In this document: positions 8,393 to 15,341 of the stretch, piece by piece | Layout: each line of letters opens with the position of its first letter | Numbering within the stretch: position 1 is the stretch's first letter | Assembly: GCA_029210695.1 (NCBI GenBank) | Contig: JARGFH010000025.1 | Location: forward strand, 1 to 50,552 | DNA length: 50,552 nucleotides | Reading direction: 5' to 3' | Origin: Acidimicrobiia bacterium | GTDB lineage: Bacteria; Actinomycetota; Acidimicrobiia; Spongiisociales; JAHEDJ01 | The notes under the pieces: model-generated | The model's database searches: none | What the model was told of the DNA's origin: nothing | Seen by the model: only the letters and a program-made list of their open reading frames with translations | Made by a program: the position numbers and the translations under genes

Positions 8393-8409
8393 AACGGATC
8401 TTCTAACGG
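8393..8409. repeat. Second copy of 17-bp border repeat
   Basis: AACGGATCTTCTAACGG is identical to 120-136. Here it lies about 118 bp left of tRNA copy 3, whereas the first copy is to the right of tRNA copy 1. Confidence 0.5.
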
Positions 8410-8526
8410 ATAGGCTGGCACGAGGAGTTATCCACCGGCACAGGCCAGCAAGCCGATTCCGCGAAACCCCTGGTAGACGGTACTTTCCGGCACCAGCCGG
8501 CACCAGCCGGGATCACCAGAAAGGAA

Positions 8527-8564
8527 CTCATAACCCGAAGGTCGTAGGTTCCTACCCCCGCTAC
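8527..8564 (+). repeat. 3' part of initiator tRNA-fMet, copy 3 (att-like)
   Basis: Homology starts exactly at the anticodon loop (CTCATAACCCGAAGG) and ends at GCTAC. Five bases (CAAAT) are missing from the T loop, so it cannot fold as a tRNA. Copies 2 and 3 share the trailing GAACGAA, but the terminator that follows is different from copies 1 and 2. Confidence 0.7.
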
Positions 8565-8569
8565 GAACG

Positions 8570-8595
8570 AAATCCCCTGTAAACACAGGGGATTT
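8570..8595 (+). terminator. Terminator after tRNA copy 3
   Basis: AAATCCCCTGT and ACAGGGGATTT form a perfect 11-bp stem with loop AAAC, followed by a short T run (CTTTTCT). It has the form of a standard intrinsic terminator. Confidence 0.8.
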
Positions 8596-8672
8596 CGGCT
8601 TTTCTGACTTCCCTCGGAACGGCCGTTGCGGGCGTCCATACCGCGTCGATACCCCGAACCACTGTGTGCTCC

Positions 8673-8721
8673 TTCGGTAGATACTGGACACTGTGGCTCC
8701 GGTAGGTGGGTTCCACTTTGT
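8673..8721. repeat. IS-end-like repeat, copy B
   Basis: This matches 161-207 with a few differences. Part of it (TGGCTCCGGTA plus GTGG) repeats again about 55 bases further on, around 8750-8765. No transposase gene is attached here, so it is a solo end. Confidence 0.45.
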
Positions 8722-8947
8722 GGACGCGGTTCCGGTTGCTGGGCGACAGTGGCTCCGGTACGTGGACGACACCTTGCTGGTTGCATGCTCCTCGGTTCGT
8801 CTGAGAAGGTTGTCGCCCGGCCGTCAGACAAATCCTGATCTGGCCCGCCACAACGCCCGGTGGGTCGACCTCAGTTAATGCCTTGTATCCGGTCGACCAC
8901 CGACAGGCGAGCCAGGTCCGGTTCGGAAGGTGCGACCGGGGTGGCGT

Positions 8948-9190
8948 TCATGTGAGGGCGCCGGTGAGCAGGGTCTGGAGTTCGGCGACTTTGGGAACCC
9001 GCCCGGTCAGTACCACTTGTTCGTCGATGACCAGGGCTGGGGTGGACATGACCCCGTAGGCGGCGATAGCGGTGTAGTCGGTGACTTTCTCGATCTCAGC
9101 GTCCAGTCCGAGCAGGTTGACTGCTTGGGTGGTGCGTTTCTCGAGGGTTTGACAGTTGGCACAACCCGAACCGAGCACTTTGATCTTCAT
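8948..9190 (-). CDS. Small thioredoxin-like redox protein
   Basis: An 80-residue protein of the small redox-active disulfide type (thioredoxin fold). It has the active site GCANC at the N-terminus (Cys10 and Cys13), the cis-proline segment GVMSTPALVID, and a C-terminal helix. The start at 9190 has AAGGAGG directly upstream. It is the last gene of the operon after an ArsR repressor and a DUF318-type permease. The same pairing is common in bacterial arsenic or metal efflux clusters, where the small thioredoxin is thought to serve the permease. The exact reaction is not known. Confidence 0.85.
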   Translation of the reverse strand: MKIKVLGSGCANCQTLEKRTTQAVNLLGLDAEIEKVTDYTAIAAYGVMSTPALVIDEQVVLTGRVPKVAELQTLLTGALT

Positions 9191-9200
9191 GTGAGCCTCC

Positions 9201-10256
9201 TTATAGGACCAGATTGAATAGGAAACCGACCATCAGGATCCCAACTCCGACCACTCCGACGAAGACGCCGAGCAGGCGGGGTTTGAGGACCCGCCGTAAC
9301 AAGACCAGTTCCGGGACCGAGAGGGCGACCACCGACATCATGAACGCCAGGACCGTACCCAGGGCGAGGCCCTTGGCATAGAGGGCTTCGACCAAGGGCA
9401 GAATGCCGGCGGCGTTGGAGTAGAGGGGGATCCCGAGACCGACCGCTACCGGTACCGCCAGGGGATTGTCGGGTCCGGCGTACTCCACAAAGAACCCCTC
9501 CGGGACCCAGCCGTGGATGACGGCTCCGATCCCTATCCCCACCAACAGGTACGGCCAGATCTTTCGAATGATGGTCCGGACCTCTTCACGGGCGATAGCG
9601 AACCGGTCTGCCCAGCTCAAAGCAGTAGACATGTCGACGGGTTGGCCTCGAAGGGTTGTCTCGAAGACGAAGGGTTCCACCCACTTTTCGAGGCGGAGAC
9701 GGCCGATCACCCACCCGGCCACGATCGCCACCGCCAGTCCCGCGGTTACATAGAGGGCGGCGATCTTCCAACCGAACAGCCCGTACAGCAACACGATGGC
9801 GACTTCGTTGACCATTGGGCTGGCGATCAGGAAACTCATGGTGATACCCAAGGGAACTCCGGCTGCGACGAACCCGATGAATCCCGGTACCGCACTACAC
9901 GAGCAGAAGGGGGTGACCACCCCCAACCCGGCCGCAGCGATATTCCCAACCCCCTCGCGGCGGCCCCCCAGCAGAGCCCGGGTGCGTTCCACGCTCATGA
10001 AGCTCCGCAAAACGGTCACCGCGAAAATGATCCCGCCCAACAGCAGCAGTATCTTGACGGTGTCGTAGAAGAAGAACTCGACCGCCGAACCCCACCGGCT
10101 GACCGAATCGAACCCGGCCAGGTCGAAGACCGCCCACTCCCACAAAGACCTGTTCAGCTGATACGCCACCAGCCAGGCCCCAGCAGCGGCCAGCAACCCA
10201 CCCCACAGCCGCCACGGCGCACGCACGACCGGCGCAGACTGCAGGCCGGTGCTCAC
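9201..10256 (-). CDS. DUF318/ArsP-like metal(loid) permease
   Basis: A 351-residue integral membrane protein with about eight to ten hydrophobic segments. The first cytoplasm-facing helix pair ends in the family signature TPFCSCSAVPGF (Cys118 and Cys120), and the second half repeats the motif as GIPLYSNAAGILPL. This is the UPF0718 family that includes ArsP (organoarsenical efflux) and SO_0444-type efflux proteins. It starts with GTG overlapping the repressor's stop (GTGA). Given the Cys-rich ArsR upstream and the small thioredoxin downstream, export of arsenic compounds or a soft metal is likely. The substrate cannot be read from sequence alone. Confidence 0.8.
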   Translation of the reverse strand: MSTGLQSAPVVRAPWRLWGGLLAAAGAWLVAYQLNRSLWEWAVFDLAGFDSVSRWGSAVEFFFYDTVKILLLLGGIIFAVTVLRSFMSVERTRALLGGRREGVGNIAAAGLGVVTPFCSCSAVPGFIGFVAAGVPLGITMSFLIASPMVNEVAIVLLYGLFGWKIAALYVTAGLAVAIVAGWVIGRLRLEKWVEPFVFETTLRGQPVDMSTALSWADRFAIAREEVRTIIRKIWPYLLVGIGIGAVIHGWVPEGFFVEYAGPDNPLAVPVAVGLGIPLYSNAAGILPLVEALYAKGLALGTVLAFMMSVVALSVPELVLLRRVLKPRLLGVFVGVVGVGILMVGFLFNLVL

Positions 10257-10558
10257 CGCCCGCCCTCAACAAGCTCGGCAGGGAGGGACCCGCGCACCAG
10301 GTCAGCCGCCGCGTCTGCGAGCCGGTAGTCGACCCAGCGGCCCCGCTTGGAGGCTTCCACCAAACCGGCTTCCCGCAGCACCCGCAGGTGATAGGACAGC
10401 AGATTGGGGGCGACGTCGATGGTCTCCTGTAACTCGCACACACACTTCAAGCCGCAGGTCAGTTCGTCAAGGACCTGCAAACGGATCGGGTCCCCCAACG
10501 CCGAAAACAAGGTCGCCCGCTCTTCAAGCGTTGTTGATTCAAGAATCATTGAACTCAT
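10253..10558 (-). CDS. ArsR-family metalloregulator
   Basis: A 101-residue winged-helix repressor. Residues 35-41 carry TCGLKCVCEL, matching the alpha-3 metal site of ArsR-type sensors (ELCVCDL), with Cys35, Cys39 and Cys41. This favours As(III), Sb(III) or another thiophilic ion. The DNA-recognition helix is LLSYHLRVLREAGLV. The start is ATG at 10558; an internal ATG at 10549 is possible, and no strong Shine-Dalgarno is seen. It is first in the operon with the permease and thioredoxin. The early codons overlap the dyad GATTCAAGAATC (10536-10547), which could be part of its own operator. Confidence 0.85.
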   Translation of the reverse strand: MSSMILESTTLEERATLFSALGDPIRLQVLDELTCGLKCVCELQETIDVAPNLLSYHLRVLREAGLVEASKRGRWVDYRLADAAADLVRGSLPAELVEGGR

Positions 10559-10702
10559 AAGCACATTGTGACATGAGCACGGCCCAGCGGTTAGGGGCGA
10601 AGGTCCCGAATTGGCCACAGACCGGTGCCTGCAAGCCGCGGCCACCCCGGCAAAGGTCCATAGCGTGGTCTGCCCTGATGCAGTTGCAGAGGGGTCTTGC
10701 CA

Positions 10703-10855
10703 GACTCCCTTGTCGAGTTCTTCGATCTGGCCGCAACCGACAAGATGAGACCGGTGATTGCCGAACGCTTCCCTCTGCTCGAAGCCTCCCATGCCCACGA
10801 GTTCAGGGAGCGTGGCGGATATGCCGGCAAGGTGGTCTTGACCTCTGATGCCTGA
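10703..10855 (+). pseudogene. MDR alcohol dehydrogenase/quinone reductase, C-terminal remnant
   Basis: One frame reads through about 50 codons to a TGA at 10853. It includes KMRPVIAERFPLLEASHAHE and GGYAGKVVLTSDA, the typical C-terminal end of zinc-type or quinone-reductase MDR proteins (the 'EAHRALEssghxGKvVL' region). Upstream of about 10700 the homology stops and there is no start. It is a 3' stump left by a deletion or insertion between the ars operon and the YdeI-like gene. Confidence 0.65.
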
Positions 10856-10992
10856 CCGGATCTTGCTCTCCGAACCTGCATGCAAATCCGGCGGTCCAGA
10901 ACACCGGAACTGGCCGCAGGAACGGACTGGTAGCGAATCGCACAGAACGCCCAATATGCGCCGTATCGCCCGCCACTAGGGGCGCACCGCGG

Positions 10993-11601
10993 CTATGTAG
11001 AGCCGAGGGTTTCTCCCGACGAGAGCCTGCGGATGGTTTCTTCTATTCGGTTGGCACGGGCAGCCGGCCGTTTGGCGGTGTGAATCCACCACAGGTACTG
11101 CTTCTTGGCCGAGGCGTAAAGAGCCTGATAAGCGGCCCTAGCGGCCGGGGCGGCATCGAGGGCGGCTTGCAGATCAGCCGGGACAATCAGGGCATCGACC
11201 TGGTCGGTCTGAGACCACGAGCCGTCGGCCCTTGCCTCGTCGATCGTCGCCTGACCGACCTCGGTCATGAGTCCGTCGCGTACCAGCCGCTTGATCCGGT
11301 CCTTGTTGAGCGCCGACCACAAGCCGCCCTTTCGACGGGGGGAAAACCACTGCATCATTCGGTCGCCGTCAACGCGCCGGGATTGACTGTCGATCCACCC
11401 GAAGCACAGTGCTTCTTCGACCAGGTCGTCGTACACCGGACCGTCGAGGCTGCTCGACTTCTTGCGGTAAACGATCCACAGACCCTCTTGCCGGTCGGGG
11501 TTCGAAGCGAGCCAACTACGCCAGCCGGCACGGCTGACTGGCGCCATGACGTCTTTTCCATTCGGTGAAGGGGGATCCTCTAGGTCGGCGGTTCGTGTCA
11601 T
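10993..11601 (-). CDS. YdeI/OmpD-associated family protein
   Basis: About 202 residues. The family signature ALCFGWIDSQSRRVD and FSPRRKGGLWSALNKDRI lies in the first half. The C-terminal domain has PADLQAALDA and YLWWIHTAKRPAARANRIEE, typical of the OmdA/YdeI family linked to bacteriocin or stress protection in some species. The biochemical activity is unknown. I chose the ATG at 11601, which gives a usual family length; an ATG at 11655 is in frame and would add 18 residues. It stands alone, transcribed away from the CzrA-CDF pair. Confidence 0.75.
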   Translation of the reverse strand: MTRTADLEDPPSPNGKDVMAPVSRAGWRSWLASNPDRQEGLWIVYRKKSSSLDGPVYDDLVEEALCFGWIDSQSRRVDGDRMMQWFSPRRKGGLWSALNKDRIKRLVRDGLMTEVGQATIDEARADGSWSQTDQVDALIVPADLQAALDAAPAARAAYQALYASAKKQYLWWIHTAKRPAARANRIEETIRRLSSGETLGST

Positions 11602-11840
11602 CGCTACCGACCCTACGCCGAGGAAGGGGGAGCGGCGCACTTTGCGGTCGTCCATGATCGTCGGCCGTAGCTCGCCCCCGATGTCGAGGCGCCCGGAGAC
11701 GCCGTCGCGCAGGTCTCACTGGACGGCGTCAATGCTCGACCCGAGAGTCGATCGAACCAGCGTCCGGCGGAGGAGCGGTTCCATTCGCGGGCAAGGGGCG
11801 GCTGGACCGGTTCCAGCACCCGAGCGCACCGCTCATACAT

Positions 11841-11864
11841 CTGAATATCTGAGCTCGTATTCAG
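11841..11864. promoter_or_regulatory. Inverted repeat, probable CzrA-type operator
   Basis: CTGAATA and TATTCAG are perfect 7-bp arms around TCTGAGCTCG, giving a 24-bp dyad like the 12-2-12 operators of the SmtB/CzrA group. It is 133 bp from the repressor start, but only about 20 bp away if the MITE-like insert at 11868-11978 is left out. Confidence 0.45.
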
Positions 11865-11867
11865 GTG

Positions 11868-11978
11868 CTAGTGGTCCGTCGCGGATTTGGTGACTTGGTC
11901 TCCTGCCGGACGATCCCCGCTGTGGCAGGGTTCGTGGCACTGCCTACCCCGGTCATCAAATAGCAGACAGACCACTAG
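11868..11978. mobile_element. Small MITE-like element with terminal inverted repeats
   Basis: The left end CTAGTGGTCCGTCGCGGATT and the reverse complement of the right end, CTAGTGGTCTGTCTGCTATT, match at the 9 outermost bases and at about 23 of the first 30 positions (ATTTG and TGAC blocks included). The 111-bp unit has no coding capacity and an internal CCTGCC/GGCAGG stem. Such a structure fits a MITE or an IS remnant. It lies between an operator-like dyad and the repressor gene. Confidence 0.5.
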
Positions 11979-11996
11979 TGGCCATATTCTGCCCTG

Positions 11997-12356
11997 ATGA
12001 GCCAGTCGAGTGATACTTCTGATCTCAGCCACGATTCGAAGCCTGGTCGGTTGTTGGGACTCGACGATGCCCACTTGCTGGCGGAACGGTTCAAACTTCT
12101 GAGTGATTCAAGGCGGTTGCGCATCATCGACGCCCTGCTGGAGACAGGCGATATCTGCGTGAGCGATCTGGCCTGCCTGGTCGAAGCCAGCGAGTCGGTG
12201 ACCAGCCACCAACTCCGGCAGCTGCGGTTGGCCGGTCTGGTCCGGGCTCGTAAACGGGGCCGGGAGGTGTTCTATGGAGTCGCAGACACCCATGTGCGGT
12301 TGCTGCTCGACGTGGCAGTCGAACACTATCTGCACGGGCATGAGGAGCACCGATGA
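11997..12356 (+). CDS. SmtB/CzrA-type zinc-responsive repressor
   Basis: A 119-residue ArsR-superfamily winged-helix protein. The last helix has the exact alpha-5 metal site Asp97-x-His99-x10-His110-x2-His113, the pattern of CzrA and SmtB, which bind Zn(II) or Co(II) across the dimer. The alpha-3 region reads DICVSDLAC and lacks the full Cys set of arsenic sensors. The DNA-contact helix is SVTSHQLRQLRLAGLV. It overlaps the CDF exporter by 4 bases (ATGA), so repressor and exporter are one operon. There is no clear Shine-Dalgarno; CATATT just upstream could be a -10 element of a near-leaderless transcript. Confidence 0.9.
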   Translation: MSQSSDTSDLSHDSKPGRLLGLDDAHLLAERFKLLSDSRRLRIIDALLETGDICVSDLACLVEASESVTSHQLRQLRLAGLVRARKRGREVFYGVADTHVRLLLDVAVEHYLHGHEEHR

Positions 12357-13255
12357 GCGTTCCGCACACTCACGTCCCCCGGGCCGGGCGCCGTCATCTC
12401 CGCCCCTTGGCCATCGCTTTCCTACTCGTGGCGTCATTCATGGTGGTCGAGGCGGTGGCCGGGTTCCTGACTGGTTCGCTGGCGTTGATCTCCGACGCCG
12501 GGCACATGGCCACCGATGCCCTCGGCTTGGGAATGGCGTTAGCGGCGATCGTCGCCGGTGATCGGGCGCAGACCGGCAACGGACGAACCTACGGGCTGTA
12601 CCGGCTGGAGATCCTCGCCGCCCTCGCCAACGCGGTGCTGCTCTTCGCCGTGGCCGGCTACGTCATCTTCGAAGCCGTCCAACGGATCCAGGAGCCATCC
12701 GAAGTGCTGGCCACACCGATGCTGGTGGTGGCGGTCGCCGGCCTGGCGATCAATTTGATCGGTTGGAGGCTCCTCCGGTCGGGAGCAGAAGAGTCGATCA
12801 ACGTCAAGGGCGCCTACCTCGAGGTTCTGGCGGATCTCGCCGGTTCAGTGGGGGTGATCGTCGCCGCCCTGGTCATGATCCTCACCGGCTGGCCCTACGC
12901 AGATCCGCTCTTTGCCGCACTCATCGGGCTGTTCATCCTCCCCAGAGCGTGGAAGCTCGGACACCAGGCGCTTCGCATTCTCGTGCAGGCGGCACCGGCG
13001 GGCCTCGACCTCGACGAACTTCGTTCGGACCTCGCCTCGATCCCCGGCGTGGTCGACGTTCACGACCTCCACGTGTGGACCCTCACCTCTGAGATGGACG
13101 TTGCCACCGTCCACCTCATGATCGGCGAAGGAACGGAACCCCACCAGGTCCTCGACCGGGCGCGTTACCTGCTCGAGGATCGCCACGACATTGCTCACGC
13201 CACTCTCCAGGTGGAGCCGGACACCCACCAGGGCTGTTCCGAGATGAGCTGGTAA
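12353..13255 (+). CDS. CDF-family zinc/cation exporter (CzcD/ZitB-like)
   Basis: A 300-residue protein with six predicted membrane helices and a C-terminal cytoplasmic domain (VVDVHDLHVWTLT, HATLQVEP). The transport site in TM2 is intact: DAGHMATD with Asp48, His51 and Asp55. In TM5 the usual HxxxD reads ExxxD (YLEVLADLAGS, Glu157 and Asp161), so one zinc ligand is replaced by Glu. In the family this site sets metal selectivity. It is co-transcribed with the CzrA-like repressor and presumably exports Zn(II), Co(II) or a similar ion by proton exchange. A diverged C-terminal fragment of a sister gene lies at 519-890. Confidence 0.9.
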   Translation: MSVPHTHVPRAGRRHLRPLAIAFLLVASFMVVEAVAGFLTGSLALISDAGHMATDALGLGMALAAIVAGDRAQTGNGRTYGLYRLEILAALANAVLLFAVAGYVIFEAVQRIQEPSEVLATPMLVVAVAGLAINLIGWRLLRSGAEESINVKGAYLEVLADLAGSVGVIVAALVMILTGWPYADPLFAALIGLFILPRAWKLGHQALRILVQAAPAGLDLDELRSDLASIPGVVDVHDLHVWTLTSEMDVATVHLMIGEGTEPHQVLDRARYLLEDRHDIAHATLQVEPDTHQGCSEMSW

Positions 13256-13383
13256 TCAGGCTTACAGATTCACTGGATCAGCCGTCGGTTTTGGCTGCCG
13301 CCCGTGCTCACGGAGAGGCGATCGAAAACCGGGCGGGGGCCGCGACTGTACTCCGATTTGGGTGGCAGGCCCGATGTTGCCCC

Positions 13384-13416
13384 TTGACATTCCAGTCGAA
13401 TGGAAGGTGTATGGTG
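13384..13416 (+). promoter_or_regulatory. MerR-type promoter, box 1
   Basis: TTGACA is followed by the dyad TTCCA-N6-TGGAA lying in the spacer, and by GGTGTATGG as the -10 region with a spacer longer than 17 bp. The first 28 bases match the box at 22314 with a single difference. Overlong spacers holding a dyad are the hallmark of promoters activated by MerR-family metal sensors. Confidence 0.75.
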
Positions 13417-13421
13417 CTGGA

Positions 13422-13571
13422 GTGGCAAGTTCCCAACCTTCCCGATGGGTACGACGTACCGGTCGTGTTCGTTCCCGGCCAACCGGGCGAACCGATGTTG
13501 CCAAGTTTCCGTCTCGGGACACCGCCTTCGACACCGCGGTTGCCACCATCGACGATCGAAGAGGAGGATGA
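13422..13571 (+). CDS. Possible leaderless 49-aa ORF
   Basis: GTG at 13422 lies about where the MerR-type promoter would start transcription, so it could be read as a leaderless message. The frame runs 49 codons and its stop overlaps ATGACC just before the YHS gene, whose Shine-Dalgarno (GAGGAGG) lies within its last codons. The product is rich in Arg, Thr and Ser and matches no family I know. It could be a real small protein, a translational leader or noise. Confidence 0.3.
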   Translation: MASSQPSRWVRRTGRVRSRPTGRTDVAKFPSRDTAFDTAVATIDDRRGG

Positions 13572-13576
13572 CCATC

Positions 13577-13720
13577 GTGAAAGATCCTGTCTGTGGAATG
13601 GAAGTAGGAGAGGGAGCGATCCGCGTCGAGGGATATGACGACGTGGCCTTTTGCTGCGAACACTGCAAAAAGACCTTCCTTGCCGATCCGTCCGCCTATC
13701 TCAGCAAGGATCCCCACTGA
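13577..13720 (+). CDS. YHS-domain metal-binding protein
   Basis: A 47-residue protein that is almost entirely a YHS/TRASH-type domain: DPVCGMEV at the start and FCCEHCKKTF in the middle, with four cysteines able to bind a metal such as Cu(I). GTG at 13577 is nine bases from GAGGAGG; the ATG at 13568 in the same frame directly touches that site and is less likely. It is the first well-supported gene behind the MerR-type promoter, followed by a cupredoxin 21 bases later. Similar small YHS proteins often accompany copper ATPases and may act as cytosolic copper chaperones. Confidence 0.85.
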   Translation: MKDPVCGMEVGEGAIRVEGYDDVAFCCEHCKKTFLADPSAYLSKDPH

Positions 13721-13741
13721 GTTGACCGAAAGGAATTAACT

Positions 13742-14158
13742 GTGCGTTTAGCCAGAATGATGGTCGTGTTCGTGGTGTTGGTCATGAGCGCGGTGGCCTG
13801 CGGGGGTGGTGCTGCCCCGGAAGGCACCATCAAAGTGACGGCCTCGGACATGAAGATCGAAAGCAACTACACGACCTTCAAGGTTGGTGTTCCGTACCAT
13901 TTTGAAGTCACCAACGAAGGGGCGATTCCCCATGAGGTCATGCTGATCCAACCTATTGAGGGTGGGATGATGACCATGGAAGAGATGGACGCAATGGCCC
14001 GGGGCATGGTGGAGGCAGATGACCTTCCGTCCGGCGCGACGGCATCCTTCGATTACACCTTCACTTCGGCTGATGTGGGGACTCCTTTGGAGTTGTCGTG
14101 CCATGTTGAGGGTCACTACGAGGCGGGGATGTTCCTACCGATTACGGTCGAGGAATAG
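13742..14158 (+). CDS. Cupredoxin lipoprotein
   Basis: A 138-residue exported lipoprotein: signal peptide with lipobox VMSAVAC (Cys20), then a plastocyanin-like beta sandwich. The type 1 copper ligands can be read as His64 (IPHEVML), Cys120, His125 and Met130 (ELSC, four residues, H, four residues, M). Residues ~75-90 insert a Met-rich loop (GGMMTMEEMDAMARGM), which might bind extra Cu(I). The GTG start has AAAGGAA upstream. It sits between the YHS protein and two c-type cytochromes, so it may shuttle electrons or buffer copper at the outer face of the membrane. Confidence 0.88.
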   Translation: MRLARMMVVFVVLVMSAVACGGGAAPEGTIKVTASDMKIESNYTTFKVGVPYHFEVTNEGAIPHEVMLIQPIEGGMMTMEEMDAMARGMVEADDLPSGATASFDYTFTSADVGTPLELSCHVEGHYEAGMFLPITVEE

Positions 14159-14246
14159 AACCCTTCAGCTAATGGGGACCGGTGGGCGCTTCGGGTGGTT
14201 GTCCATCCGGAGTGTGGGGCGAGACCCGATCGAGCGAAGGAAAACC

Positions 14247-14645
14247 GTGCGGCGTACGACCCAGGGGTTGGCGGTCAGCGCGATGGCGATTGTCTTGGCA
14301 GGTTGCGGTGGCTCTGGTTCCGCCGTCGACATGGAGGTGTTGAATCAGGACCCCGGGTTGGTTGCCATCGGGGCTGACCTGTACGCCACGGCCTGTGCAA
14401 GCTGTCATGGTGATGACCTTCGAGGAACCGAGGAAGGTCCCTCTCACCTGTCGGAGGTTTATGAACCGAGCCATCACGCCGATGGGGCGTTCCTGTTGGC
14501 GGTCCGTCGTGGCGTTGCGCCGCATCATTGGTCGTTTGGGCCGATGCCGCCGGTCGAGGGTCTCACCGACGATGATGTCGAGGCGATCGTTGCGTTTGTG
14601 CGGGATGTCCAGGGTCGGGAGGGATTCGAGTCATACCCGCCCTAG
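14247..14645 (+). CDS. c-type cytochrome lipoprotein
   Basis: A 132-residue lipoprotein with lipobox VLAGC (Cys20). The single haem motif CASCH (Cys50, Cys53, His54) is followed by an axial Met candidate in FGPMPPVEG (Met100), the class I cytochrome c layout. GTG at 14247 is preceded by GAAGGAAAA; the longer upstream reading overlaps the cupredoxin and lacks a signal. The mature domain would lie on the outer face of the cytoplasmic membrane. It needs cytochrome c maturation, which the thioredoxin and CcdA genes at 17.7-20.7 kb could supply with reductant. A second similar cytochrome follows. Confidence 0.88.
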   Translation: MRRTTQGLAVSAMAIVLAGCGGSGSAVDMEVLNQDPGLVAIGADLYATACASCHGDDLRGTEEGPSHLSEVYEPSHHADGAFLLAVRRGVAPHHWSFGPMPPVEGLTDDDVEAIVAFVRDVQGREGFESYPP

Positions 14646-14671
14646 CGGGTAGGTTCGCATACCCTTGGTGC

Positions 14672-15166
14672 ATGCGAAGTGGGCTCTTGTTGGTGGTCGT
14701 TGCCGTGTTTTTGGTGTTGGCTGGGTGTTCGAGTGCGGCAGATACGACTACCACCTTCAGTTTGCCGGCCCTTCCGGGAAGCCCAACCGTGCCCGGGGGA
14801 GAGCCGTTGCGGGAGTTGGACTCGGATAAGATCGCGGCGGGCGAGGACCTTTACGCCGGTTTATGCGCCTCATGTCATGGCGCCGATCTGAAGGGTGATC
14901 CAGATTGGCAAGTGATGAACGCGGACGGCAGTTTCCCGCCACCTCCTCAGGACTCCTCCGGCCATACCTGGCATCACGGCGATGATCTTCTGGTCGAGAT
15001 CATCCTGACTGGCTCCGAGTTTCCCCAGAGCAGGATGCCGGCGTTTGCGGGTCAGGTAACCGAGGCAGAGGTTCTTTCGATCCTCGAGTTCTTCAAATCG
15101 ACGTGGGGTCCTCAGGAACGAACCCTCCAATGGGAGGTAACCCTCCGCGAGCGCGCTTCGTCCTGA
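14672..15166 (+). CDS. c-type cytochrome lipoprotein
   Basis: A 164-residue lipoprotein with lipobox VLAGC (Cys19), a Thr/Pro-rich linker, then a class I haem domain: CASCH at Cys65-His69 and axial Met candidate Met122 (SRMPAFAG). It resembles the preceding cytochrome in layout but has a longer linker and an added segment between the two haem ligands. It may pass electrons between the cupredoxin and a terminal acceptor not seen in the window. It could equally serve copper oxidation. The partner is inferred from gene order only. Confidence 0.88.
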   Translation: MRSGLLLVVVAVFLVLAGCSSAADTTTTFSLPALPGSPTVPGGEPLRELDSDKIAAGEDLYAGLCASCHGADLKGDPDWQVMNADGSFPPPPQDSSGHTWHHGDDLLVEIILTGSEFPQSRMPAFAGQVTEAEVLSILEFFKSTWGPQERTLQWEVTLRERASS

Positions 15167-15214
15167 CCAGGGCTTGGTCGAAGCCGGGTCGAGTGCCCAG
15201 CGGACTCAGGTTCA

Positions 15215-15233
15215 CCTTTATTGAAGCTTTACC
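15215..15233 (+). promoter_or_regulatory. Direct-repeat box 1, OmpR-type
   Basis: CCTTTATTGAAGCTTTACC contains CTTTA twice with an 11-bp period, as expected for an OmpR-family response regulator. It matches 17 of 19 bases of the box at 21773-21791 when both are read in the direction of the gene downstream. It lies about 110 bp before the Met-rich protein gene. Confidence 0.6.
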
Positions 15234-15341
15234 TGTGCCCACATCCTGTCGTGACCTTGATCAGTTTGTATGGCGCCAAGAACAGAAACAGATGGGGGCA
15301 CCTCAATGGGCGGCTCCCAGAATCAGGAGAGGAAGAATCAG

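Noticed and set aside
13262-13717. A 151-codon minus-strand frame across the MerR promoter and YHS gene
   Set aside because: The plus-strand YHS domain is clear, and the minus frame has no start signal or family.
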